Shown here one piece after another: positions 27,317-36,060 of a stretch of DNA of 64,000 nt. The notes under the pieces are model-generated. The model did no database searches and had not been told where the DNA came from. It was given only the letters and a program-made list of their open reading frames with translations. Within the stretch, counting starts at the first letter, position 1; each line of letters begins with the position of its first letter. The DNA is taken from contig NZ_AUML01000010.1 of the NCBI RefSeq assembly GCF_000430665.1, forward strand, positions 62,001 to 126,000, written 5' to 3'. The DNA comes from Aquimarina muelleri DSM 19832. GTDB taxonomy: Bacteria; Bacteroidota; Bacteroidia; Flavobacteriales; Flavobacteriaceae. The position numbers and the translations under genes were made by a program.

Positions 27317-28396
27317 CTATGTGTATTCTTCTCCGTATGTTTCTTTTACTTTTTTTAATACTTCCTTTATATTTTGTTCTTTACTTTTTGGGTAAATCAA
27401 AAGCACTTCATCTTTATCTACAATTATATAATCTTGTAATCCATCAATCACAACAATTTTATCTTTTGTTGTTCTTATCATATTACCAGATGCGTTGTGA
27501 GGTAAAACTCTGGCATTAACCACTGCGTTATTTGCTTCTGTTTTTTCTAATTTATCATATAAAGATCCCCAGGTTCCTAAGTCATTCCAATCAAAGGTTG
27601 CTGGTAGAACATACACATTTTCTGCTTTTTCTAAAATTGCATAATCTATAGATACGTTTTCTGCAAGTGGATAATTTTCTTGTATAAAACCGTTCTCTTC
27701 CTCTGTATTATAAGTATTTATTCCTTTTTTAAATAATGCAGTCATTTCTTCTTGAAATTTTTCAAAAGCCATTACTATACTTTTAACACTCCATATAAAA
27801 ATTCCGGCATTCCAAAGATAATTTCCTTTGGATATAAACTCTTTTGCTGTTTCGTAGTTTGGTTTCTCTGTAAACTGAGCTACTTTTTTTATGGCAACTT
27901 CATTTTCTGTATCGTATTGGATATAACCATACCCAGTATTAGGGAAAGTAGGTTTAATACCTAAAGTCATTAGTCTATCTTTTTTAGAACATTCAATAAA
28001 ACTTTGTTCTAAATTTTTTATAAACGCATCTTCATCTTCGATCCAGTGATCACTTGGTGCTACAACCATTAAAGCATCGGGGTTTTCTTTTTGAATTTTT
28101 AACCCTGCATACAAAATACATGGTGCGGTATTACGCATAGCTGGCTCTGTAACCACTTGTTGTTGATTAACCTCTGGTAACTGCTCTAATACCAGGTCAT
28201 TATAACGCTCATTGGTAAGAATAAATATATTTTCTTTTGGTATAATTTTAGCTAAACGAAAAAATGTACGTTGGATCAGGGTTTCTCCTGTTCCTAACAT
28301 ATCGTGAAACTGTTTCGGAAACTCTGTAGTGCTCACAGGCCAAAATCTTGACCCTACTCCACCAGCCATCAAAATAGCATAATAATCTTTGTTCAT
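27317..28396 (-). CDS. manC: Mannose-1-phosphate guanylyltransferase (GDP-mannose pyrophosphorylase)
   Basis: 359 residues from the ATG at 28396; a TTG two codons upstream is also open but overlaps the preceding stop. Nucleotidyltransferase signature ILMAGGVGSRFWPVS at the N-terminus, EPAMRNTAPCILYA, APSDHWI, the metal-site KPTFPNTGYGYIQY region and FTEKPN. It has no C-terminal phosphomannose isomerase domain. Makes GDP-mannose for surface polysaccharides. It overlaps or abuts the sprT-like gene. Confidence 0.93.
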   Translation of the reverse strand: MNKDYYAILMAGGVGSRFWPVSTTEFPKQFHDMLGTGETLIQRTFFRLAKIIPKENIFILTNERYNDLVLEQLPEVNQQQVVTEPAMRNTAPCILYAGLKIQKENPDALMVVAPSDHWIEDEDAFIKNLEQSFIECSKKDRLMTLGIKPTFPNTGYGYIQYDTENEVAIKKVAQFTEKPNYETAKEFISKGNYLWNAGIFIWSVKSIVMAFEKFQEEMTALFKKGINTYNTEEENGFIQENYPLAENVSIDYAILEKAENVYVLPATFDWNDLGTWGSLYDKLEKTEANNAVVNARVLPHNASGNMIRTTKDKIVVIDGLQDYIIVDKDEVLLIYPKSKEQNIKEVLKKVKETYGEEYT

Positions 28397-28398
28397 AA

Positions 28399-28995
28399 TC
28401 AATTTAATAGTTCGACTTCTGCATTTGGGTTAAATAGGTAAACCTTTCCTGTGTTAACTTCTACACATTCATATCGCTTTACTTTCTTATTACCTTTTTT
28501 GAAGATTCTTCCGTTATATAACCTAAAAACACTTCCTAGGGGTAATTCAAATATATAATTTTTATCGTTAACCGGGTCATATTGTTTTAAGGCTAGTGCT
28601 AGTTTTTCATCCGTATCACTACTTGCTCTGGGGTTTTTAAAATGACGTGCTATAATTGGTAATAACCTAGATGGAAAAACTTCTGGATGAATATATGGCA
28701 ACATCAATTGTTGAAAAGTTGTTTTCCATTCTACACCATGAGGTTTTATATAACGTCCATATTTTTCAAAAGCGACCAAATGAGCTATTTCGTGAATCAG
28801 AGTAATTAAAAACCTATACTTGTTAAGAGATGCATTTACCGTAATTTGATGTCTCCCGTCTGGCATTTTGCGATAATCGCCATGACGTGTAACGCGCTCA
28901 TTAACAATTTTAAGATGTACGTTCCATTTTACAATAAGATCAAACACCTGATCTATTGATCTTTCTGGAATATATTGTCCTAATATCTCTTTCAA
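28399..28995 (-). CDS. SprT-like zinc metallopeptidase domain protein
   Basis: 198 residues with HEIAHLVAFEKYGRYIKPHGVEWK, the HExxH zinc site and the downstream His of the SprT family, preceded by RFLITLI. The C-terminal part (KKVKRYECVEVNTGKVYLFNPNAEVE) is typical of flavobacterial SprT proteins. Role uncertain; eukaryotic relatives (Spartan) cleave DNA-protein crosslinks. First gene of the run towards manC. Confidence 0.87.
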   Translation of the reverse strand: MKEILGQYIPERSIDQVFDLIVKWNVHLKIVNERVTRHGDYRKMPDGRHQITVNASLNKYRFLITLIHEIAHLVAFEKYGRYIKPHGVEWKTTFQQLMLPYIHPEVFPSRLLPIIARHFKNPRASSDTDEKLALALKQYDPVNDKNYIFELPLGSVFRLYNGRIFKKGNKKVKRYECVEVNTGKVYLFNPNAEVELLN

Positions 28996-29028
28996 TTATT
29001 AATCTTCTTTTACTCTTGCAAAATACAA

Positions 29029-29059
29029 AATTAAGCGCACCATTATGGTACGCTTAATT
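29029..29059. terminator. Hairpin after the DUF4349 gene
   Basis: Outer stem AATTAAGCG (29029-29037) with 29051-29059 and inner ACCA (29039-29042) with TGGT (29046-29049). It lies between the DUF4349 stop and the sprT-like start on the minus strand. Confidence 0.65.
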
Positions 29060-29070
29060 CATTATTTTTT

Positions 29071-29952
29071 TTACTTTCTTCTCCATTTAAAATATATAAA
29101 TCCAAAGATTCCTAAAATAAGTAATGGCCATATGTAAAATAACGACAGTGTTAAAACTTCTATAACAGACCATCCAAAAAGCAATCCTTTTTTTGCTTTA
29201 TCCAAAAAACCAAGAGTATACTTCTCTGATTGTACTTTTGGAATTATAGTTTCGTATATATCTAACTGAATAGTACTATAGGTTACTTTACTACCTAAGT
29301 ATTTCAATCTACCTTGTGCAGACTCTATCTCTTCCTGAAGTTTACTTAATTTTTCTTCTGCCATTAAAATATCTTCTACCGTCTTTGCCTTGGTTCTTAA
29401 AATAGTTTCATACCGTTGTTTTACTTCTAACTTTGTTTTTAATCTTGAGGTTATATCTACATATTCTTCGGTGACATCTATGGTAGATATGTTTTTAAAA
29501 TCTACAAATTCTGCTGTTTTACAAATGCTATCTAAAACAATATCAAAATTGTTTTGTGGAACCCTAATTGTAAATCTATTCTCTTTACTATAATTGGTGT
29601 TTGTAAATCTCTCATCTGAGACATATCCTCTATACTTTGCTGCTATTTTTTTAGCTAACCCAGTAGCTTCTTCAACATCTAAGACCTTAATTCTACAGTT
29701 TGCTTCTTTTATAATCTTTAGCTCAAAATCAATATTCCCTTTTTCTGGTTGTATTTTATCAGCACCTAATGCTGTCTCTTCTTTAATATCTTGTTGAACC
29801 CCAGATAAACTAGATGTTTCTCCGGTCTCTTCCATCATGATATTTTCTGTATCCATGTGGTGTTTGTTCTCCATTTTAGAACAGGAACAACATAATAATA
29901 TTACTCCTACAACAACTATTATTCTGTTTATTTTAACCTTCTTAATTTTCAT
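29071..29952 (-). CDS. DUF4349 domain lipoprotein
   Basis: 293 residues. A lipoprotein signal peptide ends in LLCCSCS. DUF4349 features: FELKIIKEANCRIKVLDVEEATGLAKKIA at the domain start, GYVSDE, FTIRVPQNNFDIVL, TEEYVDITSRLKTKLEVKQRY and a coiled coil (LMAEEKLSKLQEEIESAQGRL), followed by a C-terminal membrane helix. The family is common in envelope proteins and of unknown function. It is divergent from the gene at 30086. Confidence 0.87.
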   Translation of the reverse strand: MKIKKVKINRIIVVVGVILLCCSCSKMENKHHMDTENIMMEETGETSSLSGVQQDIKEETALGADKIQPEKGNIDFELKIIKEANCRIKVLDVEEATGLAKKIAAKYRGYVSDERFTNTNYSKENRFTIRVPQNNFDIVLDSICKTAEFVDFKNISTIDVTEEYVDITSRLKTKLEVKQRYETILRTKAKTVEDILMAEEKLSKLQEEIESAQGRLKYLGSKVTYSTIQLDIYETIIPKVQSEKYTLGFLDKAKKGLLFGWSVIEVLTLSLFYIWPLLILGIFGFIYFKWRRK

Positions 29953-30085
29953 TTTTATATTTTTATATCGTTAGATTGAAAACAAACCTAAAGACTATTG
30001 TTATTTATCTATTGTAGAATACTTGTAAAACAATTGTAAATTATTTTACAAAAAATAAACAACTCATTATCAAAATACTACCATC

Positions 30086-30991
30086 ATAACTTCAGACGAA
30101 AAAATACTGTTTGATATTCTTAAAAAAGCTGTAGCAAAACAATTTTTACTACAGCACACTACTTCTAATGCAGATATTTCTGAGTGGAAGGGGCAAGAAA
30201 TTATATTATTTAAAGAAGATTTACAAGACAAAGTAAAAGCTACTATTAGTGAAAAGTCTTTTTATCGTTATTTTAAAAATTCTTTAGAAAAACTACCTAG
30301 AATAGATATCTTAAATTTATTATCACAATATTGTGGTTATAAAAGCTGGAATGATTTTAAAAGTAATCATTCTATTTCTACTAATTCTCCTAGGAGCACT
30401 AAGATTTCTAAATGGATCTGGGTTGGATTTTTAAGTTTTGCTATAATAGTTGTTATATACCTCTTATCTCCTAAAGAGAATACGTTTAGTTTTTGTTTTA
30501 TAGATCAAGACAGAAATCAGCCTGTTACCAAAACACCAATAGACATTATTATTCTAAACGATCAAGAATCTCCTTTTTATTCAAAAAGCGATAGCATGGG
30601 GTGTTTTATTTGGAAAACAAAGGATGATTATATTCATTTTATAATAGGATCTCCTTATCATAAAACAGATACTATATACAGAATGGCTTCCTTAGGGAAT
30701 CAAGAAAATCTTCAAATAAAGACGGATGATTATGCCTTAATGCTTCATTATTATGCTAATGGAAAAATTGAAAATTGGAAAAACAGAAGAAAAGAATTAT
30801 CTAAGATAATTGCAGATAACGCAACTATTTTTCAGGTACTACCTCACCGATTAGGAATCGAAATATATACTAAAGAGGAGTTTGTTAATAAGTTAACGAC
30901 ACCTACACAAAGCTTAAAAAATATCGAGATCATAGAGTCTAGAAAACTAAATGAGCAGATAGTTAAACTAAAATTCCGGATAAAATCATGA
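30086..30991 (+). CDS. Bacteroidota membrane protein with N-terminal regulator-like domain; no standard start codon
   Basis: The frame is open from just after a TAA at 30056 to the stop at 30991, and its first part is clearly coding: TSDEKILFDILKKAVAKQF, ADISEWKGQEIILFKEDLQ, SEKSFYRYFKNSLEKLP and LNLLSQYCGYKSWNDFK match an N-terminal domain common in Bacteroidota. One membrane helix follows (WIWVGFLSFAIIVVIYLL), then a periplasmic part. Relatives usually begin M-x-x-(D/E)EK, but here the codon at 30086 is ATA and no ATG, GTG or TTG exists before the domain; the first ATG is at 30596, in mid-protein. So either a rare start is used or an ATG was mutated. The stop overlaps the next start by 4 bp. 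Function unknown. Confidence 0.7.
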   Translation: MTSDEKILFDILKKAVAKQFLLQHTTSNADISEWKGQEIILFKEDLQDKVKATISEKSFYRYFKNSLEKLPRIDILNLLSQYCGYKSWNDFKSNHSISTNSPRSTKISKWIWVGFLSFAIIVVIYLLSPKENTFSFCFIDQDRNQPVTKTPIDIIILNDQESPFYSKSDSMGCFIWKTKDDYIHFIIGSPYHKTDTIYRMASLGNQENLQIKTDDYALMLHYYANGKIENWKNRRKELSKIIADNATIFQVLPHRLGIEIYTKEEFVNKLTTPTQSLKNIEIIESRKLNEQIVKLKFRIKS

Positions 30992-31452
30992 AAAAAGTTA
31001 TGTATGCCATGGTTATCCTACTTTGTTTTGGATGCGCAAACAACAATTCTAAAACTATAAAAATGGAAGATTCCAGATCTTTTGAAATTACAGAAGAAGC
31101 TTCTACCTCTTATTTATCAGAGGCTGATGCATACTCTATATTAATCCAGCAAAAGCTTCAAGAATATTTAGATAAAAAAACACTACTCAAAACTAACCCT
31201 GATTTTAATACTGAAACAGAGGAATATAAATTAATTTCTATTAAAAACAATCCTAATATTAAACGTATTGAACTTATATCCCCTTTTGAAATTGTTTCTG
31301 ATTCTATAAAAAAGGTTGTAACAAAAGTTGTTCTAGAACATCAAACTGACACCATTATAACCTTTATTAAAACATCTACTATAGTTATAGATAACAAAAC
31401 CTACAAAACTCATAAAATAGCATTTAAAAAGACCGAGGATATAGGTAACTAA
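30988..31452 (+). CDS. Small lipoprotein of unknown function
   Basis: 154 residues. The N-terminus KKVMYAMVILLCFGCANNN has a lipobox with Cys at about 17. The mature part is charged, with predicted beta strands, and matches no family I recognise. ATGA overlap with the preceding membrane protein gene suggests the two are translated together and act at the envelope as a pair. A 15-bp hairpin follows at once. Confidence 0.75.
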   Translation: MKKVMYAMVILLCFGCANNNSKTIKMEDSRSFEITEEASTSYLSEADAYSILIQQKLQEYLDKKTLLKTNPDFNTETEEYKLISIKNNPNIKRIELISPFEIVSDSIKKVVTKVVLEHQTDTIITFIKTSTIVIDNKTYKTHKIAFKKTEDIGN

Positions 31453-31489
31453 TAGAACCCATTGATTAAACAAAAATCGATGGGTTCTA
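31453..31489 (+). terminator. Intrinsic terminator of the lipoprotein gene
   Basis: 15-bp stem with one G-T wobble: 31453-31467 with 31475-31489 (core AGAACCCAT/ATGGGTTCT), starting right after the stop codon. Confidence 0.75.
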
Positions 31490-31533
31490 ATTTAATATTA
31501 TATTATTAAAAACATAATGAGATAAGGAGGTGT

Positions 31534-32319
31534 TTACCAAGCCCAAACTCTATATGATGAAGTTTTATCATTCCAAGATTTTTTCCAGAACCACCACCCA
31601 GACAGTCTATATCTTCTTAAATCTCTTGCACCAACAGAAGTTTGATAATATGGAGAATAAAAATTTAATGTTCTACCATTATAACAACTGTGTTGATACA
31701 ATCTTATATATGCTCTGCGCCCCCATGGTTTTGTAACTCTAAGGGAAGACATGTGATCATTATAAATTCCTAAATTCCAATCTTTATAGTAATATTTATT
31801 AGTTCTTCTTATGCCTGTCATTTCAGTAACATAGTTAATATGATAGTAAAAATAGAAAGTTCCACTTCCATTAATAGACCCATCAACACAAGCTTCTTTT
31901 GTAACTTGTTGTTCTGATGTTTCTTTAGGGAAATCTCCTGCTAATTTTTCTACATAACCATCCACCTCATTATTGGTTTTAAAAACTTTTACATTAATAG
32001 TAGTATCTCCTTCTTTATAATCTTCAAAAAACAACCCTTGAGGAGCATCTTCTTTCCCAAAAATCCTTTCTGCTATTTGTACATCACCGTCTACTTTTAG
32101 TATTTGAGATTCTTTTGTATCTAGCACATACAAGATTTTAAATTTTTCTCCATAGTAATCATAGTTATGTGTGATTTCTACAATTTCTGTTGCCTTATTC
32201 TCAAAGTTCTTAGCTTCTTCAATACTTGATTCTTCAATATTTAATTCTTCTTTATCACAACTTGTGATCATAAAAAAAAGAACAAAAAACGATAAATAGA
32301 GTTTAAAAGTTGTTTTCAT
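31534..32319 (-). CDS. Lipoprotein with C-terminal beta/gamma-crystallin-like Greek keys
   Basis: 261 residues. Lipoprotein signal ending ITSCDKEE; an acidic first half; and a basic, aromatic C-terminal half (about 165-261). That half holds two copies of the calcium-binding pattern (N/D)(N/D)xx(S/T)S, as YNDHMSSLRV and WNDKTSSYRVW, separated by about 60 residues with Tyr/Trp-rich strands, as in a beta/gamma-crystallin domain. A conserved Cys pair (EACVDG, HSCYNG) may form a disulphide. Expected location: envelope or cell surface. The crystallin assignment rests on motif reading. No clear partner gene. Confidence 0.7.
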   Translation of the reverse strand: MKTTFKLYLSFFVLFFMITSCDKEELNIEESSIEEAKNFENKATEIVEITHNYDYYGEKFKILYVLDTKESQILKVDGDVQIAERIFGKEDAPQGLFFEDYKEGDTTINVKVFKTNNEVDGYVEKLAGDFPKETSEQQVTKEACVDGSINGSGTFYFYYHINYVTEMTGIRRTNKYYYKDWNLGIYNDHMSSLRVTKPWGRRAYIRLYQHSCYNGRTLNFYSPYYQTSVGARDLRRYRLSGWWFWKKSWNDKTSSYRVWAW

Positions 32320-32588
32320 TTTGTGTGGTTTTAAGACTCCTACTCTTTTAAAGGCTTTTCAGATTACGCCTATACTGTTACTTATTTCAATATCTTATCA
32401 ATAGAGTAAATAGTATATACTAAATATATCTTTTATTAACCAAACAAAAAAGGAAACCCCTGTTTTTAAGCGAATAGAAAAACTCAAAAAAATTACTCGT
32501 AAACATTACATAATCAGATTATTACAAGTAAAATAAAATTAAAATTTAATCAAAAAAAACGCTGATTATCTACTAAAATCATCATTAC

Positions 32589-33269
32589 CTAAGGTGTTGT
32601 ACTAGACACCTGAAGCACCTTACCATTATAATATTTATTCCCTGTTAAAGAAAATTCTTTGATATAATTTGCCATTTCTATAGCGTTTAACGGTGCTTGA
32701 TAATCTGGAAATGCTTCTTGGAGCATTTCGGTTTGTACTGCTCCTAATGCCAAAACATTAAAAGCTATTCCACTTTCTTTATATTCTTCTGCCAACAACT
32801 CACTTAATGTAATAACTGCTCCTTTACTTGAACTATATGCTGCTAATCCAGGGAATTTCATACTACCTTGTATTCCTCCCATACTACTAATAGTAATCAC
32901 ATGACTACCGTGTTTCATATAAGGTAAGACCAATCGTGTGATTTCGGCTACTCCAAAAACGTTTACCTTATACACTTCTTCAAAATCTTGAGTAGAAATT
33001 TCATTAAAAGGTTTATTTAATAATCTACCTGCATTATTAATCAAAATATCTACTTGTTTCCATTCTGAATCAACATAGTCAATCATTGTTTTTAGATCTT
33101 CTGATTTACTAATGTCGAAAGAAAATGTATGTATATTCTTATGTTGTAATGTTGCAACAGGAATCTCATTTCTAGAAAGTGCCAAAACTTGATGTCCTGC
33201 ATCTGCAAATTGCTTTGCTAATTCATAGCCTATACCCCTGCTTGCGCCAGTTATGATTATTTTTTTCAT
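32589..33269 (-). CDS. SDR family oxidoreductase
   Basis: 226 residues: cofactor motif GASRGIGYELA, INNAGRLLNKP, Ser in ISSMGG and YSSSKG (YxxxK). No membrane segment or signal peptide. It lies between a beta/gamma-crystallin-like lipoprotein gene and an M28 peptidase gene; the M28 gene reads towards it on the same strand with a hairpin in the 48-bp spacer. Substrate unknown. Confidence 0.9.
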   Translation of the reverse strand: MKKIIITGASRGIGYELAKQFADAGHQVLALSRNEIPVATLQHKNIHTFSFDISKSEDLKTMIDYVDSEWKQVDILINNAGRLLNKPFNEISTQDFEEVYKVNVFGVAEITRLVLPYMKHGSHVITISSMGGIQGSMKFPGLAAYSSSKGAVITLSELLAEEYKESGIAFNVLALGAVQTEMLQEAFPDYQAPLNAIEMANYIKEFSLTGNKYYNGKVLQVSSTTP

Positions 33270-33287
33270 TTTTTATATATAACAAAC

Positions 33288-33311
33288 CTCACAGTCCTTA
33301 GCGTCTGTGAG
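33288..33311. terminator. Hairpin between M28 and SDR genes
   Basis: Stem CTCACAG (33288-33294) with CTGTGAG (33305-33311), with a 10-nt loop. It is just past the M28 stop on the minus strand, where a partial terminator would reduce read-through into the SDR gene. Confidence 0.55.
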
Positions 33312-33317
33312 ATTTTA

Positions 33318-34289
33318 TTAATTTAATATAATCTCTTTTTTTATTGTATTTGCCATTTTTGTTATTACTGGAATACAGTCATTAACAAGTTCTGCTATAA
33401 ATTCAAAATTCATCTCAGAAGCTTCATCATCTACATGATGGTAATAATCATAATTAGTAAAATCAAAGGTTGAAATTGTCTGGCAAGGCACTTCAAATTG
33501 CTTATAGAATGGGTAGTTATCACTTCTCATAAACAACTGAAATTCTTTCGCTTTTGGTAAGTAACCAACCAACTCAGAGCCAGCATAATTATTTATTTTA
33601 TCTGCCATATTAGATGTGTCATATCCCGTTATGTATGCTTTATAAGTTTTCTGATTTAATGGTACTCCTATCATTTCAAAATTAACCATGGCATATAGGT
33701 CTACATTTTTTTCTTTTAGCGTTTTTGCTAAATGCTCTGAACCTAATAATCCTTTTTCTTCTGCACCAAATAATACAAAAAGGATACTCCGTTTATTATT
33801 TTTTAATTTTGCAAACTGTTTAGCCAGAGACAATACAGCACTGCTTCCTGCTGCATTATCATTAGCTCCATTGGCAATAGTATCTCCATTTACTTCTTTT
33901 CCTACCCCTATATGATCAAAATGTGCACCCAGCACAATAAACTCATTAGCTAATTTGGCATCTGTTCCTTTTATAAAACCTACAATATTATATGTTTCTA
34001 TACCTTTTGCTTTAAAAGTATCTTTATAGGTCTTAAAGTAAGGAGCTACATCATATTTCTTAAACTCTTCTTCAATAAACTGTGCTGCTTTCTTCAATCC
34101 TTCACTACCAGTATCACGCCCACCTAATTCATCACTTGCTAAATAATTAATAATATCTTCTATCTCTGAAGCTTTAATTTTTTCTGAATTTCGTTTTTCA
34201 GCTACATCTATCTGTGACTGAGCGATAATGGCTTGTTTGCAATTAATAAACAAAACTGAAATCAAAATAATAAAAATATTCTTATACAT
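33318..34289 (-). CDS. M28 family peptidase (lipoprotein)
   Basis: 323 residues. The N-terminus YKNIFIILISVLFINCKQA has a lipobox-like FINC. Catalytic motifs: VLGAHFDHIG (His and Asp ligands), NGANDNAAGSSAV, LFGAEEKGLLGSEHLA (Glu pair), and the late HHVDDE. Envelope-located aminopeptidase, shorter than the secreted paralogue at 4391-6490 and lacking the GEVED, chitin-binding and T9SS domains. In flavobacteria this gene commonly follows pdhC, as here. Confidence 0.9.
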   Translation of the reverse strand: MYKNIFIILISVLFINCKQAIIAQSQIDVAEKRNSEKIKASEIEDIINYLASDELGGRDTGSEGLKKAAQFIEEEFKKYDVAPYFKTYKDTFKAKGIETYNIVGFIKGTDAKLANEFIVLGAHFDHIGVGKEVNGDTIANGANDNAAGSSAVLSLAKQFAKLKNNKRSILFVLFGAEEKGLLGSEHLAKTLKEKNVDLYAMVNFEMIGVPLNQKTYKAYITGYDTSNMADKINNYAGSELVGYLPKAKEFQLFMRSDNYPFYKQFEVPCQTISTFDFTNYDYYHHVDDEASEMNFEFIAELVNDCIPVITKMANTIKKEIILN

Positions 34290-34391
34290 ATGTTATATTG
34301 TTTATTAGACGAAAGATGGTCTAATTTTTATGTTATTACCAAATTTATCTATTAACTTATAGAAACAAGTTAAAATCTTTTTAAAAGATAA

Positions 34392-34427
34392 AAAAAAATC
34401 CTGCTTTATCGGAAGCAGGATTTTTTT
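34392..34427. terminator. Strong intrinsic terminator after pdhC
   Basis: Perfect 14-bp stem (34392-34405 with 34414-34427; GC part ATCCTGCT) flanked by A/T runs on both sides, so it can stop transcription in either direction. It lies between the pdhC stop and the M28 start. Confidence 0.85.
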
Positions 34428-34452
34428 ATCTTATTTTCTTTAAATACTCTAA

Positions 34453-36057
34453 TTATGCCAGCATTGTTACTGGGTTTTCAATATATTGTTTTAAAGTTTG
34501 TAAAAATTGTGCTCCTGTAGCTCCATCGACTGTTCTATGGTCACAAGCTAAAGTGATTTTCATTGTATTTCCTACAACAATTTGCCCATCTTTTACAATT
34601 GGTTTTTCTACAATTGTCCCAACTGATAAAATAGATGAATTAGGTTGATTTATAATAGAAGTAAACTCTTGAATACCAAACATACCTAAATTAGACACTG
34701 TAAATGTGCTACCACTCATTTCTTGCGGGGTTAATTTTTTATTACGTGCTCTCCCTGCTAAATCCTTAACCTTTGCTCCTATCTGAGTAAGAGACATTTG
34801 ATCTGTAAAAGGCAATACAGGAACCACCAAACCATCTGGTACCGCTACTGCTACACCTACACTAATATGTTTGGCGTATTTTGTTGCAACATCTGTCCAT
34901 TGTGTATTTACTTGTGGGTGTTTACGAAGTGCCATAGCACATGCTTTAACCACCATATCATTAAAAGACACTTTAGTATCTGGTAATTCATTTATATTTT
35001 TACGAGATGCAATTGCATTTTCCATATTTATCTCGATAGTAAGATAATAATGTGGAGCGTTAAACTTAGAAGCCGAAAGAGATTTAGCTATTGCTTTACG
35101 CATTTGCGAGTTTTTCACTTCTTCAAAGCTTTCTTCTCCTGCGGGTGTATATGTTTGTATTGCTGGTTCAGAAACCATCTCTGTTTTAGACTGAGAAGGT
35201 TTTTCTTCTTTACTAGGTGTATAGGATTCTATATCTTTTTTTACAATACGTCCATTCTCTCCAGACCCTTTCACTTTTTTAAGATCAATACCTTTATCTG
35301 CTGCTATTTTTTTTGCTAAAGGAGAAACAAAAATTCTACCCTCAGAAACACTTTCTTCTTCAGAAGCTACTGTTTTTGATTCTGTTTTTGTTTCCTCTAT
35401 TTTAGTAGTTTGTTTTGTTGCTGTTTCTGGTTTTGAAACACCACTTTTAAGACTAGAGACATCTGTTCCTTCTGGTCCAATAATTGCTAGCAAGGCATCT
35501 ACAGGGGCTGTTTCCCCTTCTTTAATACCTACATACAAAAGAGTTCCATTATAGAAAGATTCAAACTCCATTGTAGCTTTATCGGTTTCTATCTCTGCGA
35601 GAATATCTCCTTCTTCAACAGCTTCTCCTTCTTTTTTCAACCAAGTCGCAACAGTTCCTTCTTCCATCGTATCACTAAGACGAGGCATAGTAATAACTTC
35701 TACTCCTTCTGGAATTTCTGTACTTTTTTGAGAAGAGTCTGATTTTGGTTCTTCTTTTTGTTTTGGAGTTTCTGTTTCAGTAGCTGTGCTACCACTTAAC
35801 AGGTCAGAAATATCTTCGTTTTCATCTCCTATAATTGCCAATAATTGATCTACGGGCGCTGTCTCTCCTTCTTCAACCCCGACATGAAGCAATGTTCCTT
35901 CATAGAAGGACTCAAACTCCATTGTAGCTTTATCTGTTTCTATTTCAGCAAGAATATCTCCTTCGCTAATCTTATCTCCTTTTTTAACAAGCCACTTCGC
36001 AACAACTCCTTCTTCCATGGTGTCGCTCAATCGCGGCATATTAATTACTGTAGCCAT
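34453..36057 (-). CDS. pdhC: Pyruvate dehydrogenase complex E2, dihydrolipoamide acetyltransferase
   Basis: 534 residues. Two N-terminal lipoyl domains with lipoyl lysines at about Lys43 and Lys160 (ETDKATMEFES in both), a Pro/Lys/Thr-rich linker, an E3-binding domain (FVSPLAKKIAADKGIDLKKV, about 255-290), and the catalytic acyltransferase domain with HRTVDGATGAQFL near residue 507. E2 core of the complex that makes acetyl-CoA. It starts 3 bp after pdhA on the same strand; the E1 beta and E3 genes are elsewhere, as in other flavobacteria. Confidence 0.95.
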   Translation of the reverse strand: MATVINMPRLSDTMEEGVVAKWLVKKGDKISEGDILAEIETDKATMEFESFYEGTLLHVGVEEGETAPVDQLLAIIGDENEDISDLLSGSTATETETPKQKEEPKSDSSQKSTEIPEGVEVITMPRLSDTMEEGTVATWLKKEGEAVEEGDILAEIETDKATMEFESFYNGTLLYVGIKEGETAPVDALLAIIGPEGTDVSSLKSGVSKPETATKQTTKIEETKTESKTVASEEESVSEGRIFVSPLAKKIAADKGIDLKKVKGSGENGRIVKKDIESYTPSKEEKPSQSKTEMVSEPAIQTYTPAGEESFEEVKNSQMRKAIAKSLSASKFNAPHYYLTIEINMENAIASRKNINELPDTKVSFNDMVVKACAMALRKHPQVNTQWTDVATKYAKHISVGVAVAVPDGLVVPVLPFTDQMSLTQIGAKVKDLAGRARNKKLTPQEMSGSTFTVSNLGMFGIQEFTSIINQPNSSILSVGTIVEKPIVKDGQIVVGNTMKITLACDHRTVDGATGAQFLQTLKQYIENPVTMLA

Positions 36058-36060
36058 AAT

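Noticed and set aside
35050-35319. 89-residue plus-strand ORF opposite pdhC
   Set aside because: Shadow of the real gene: antisense to well-conserved lipoyl linker codons, Cys/Phe-rich translation.
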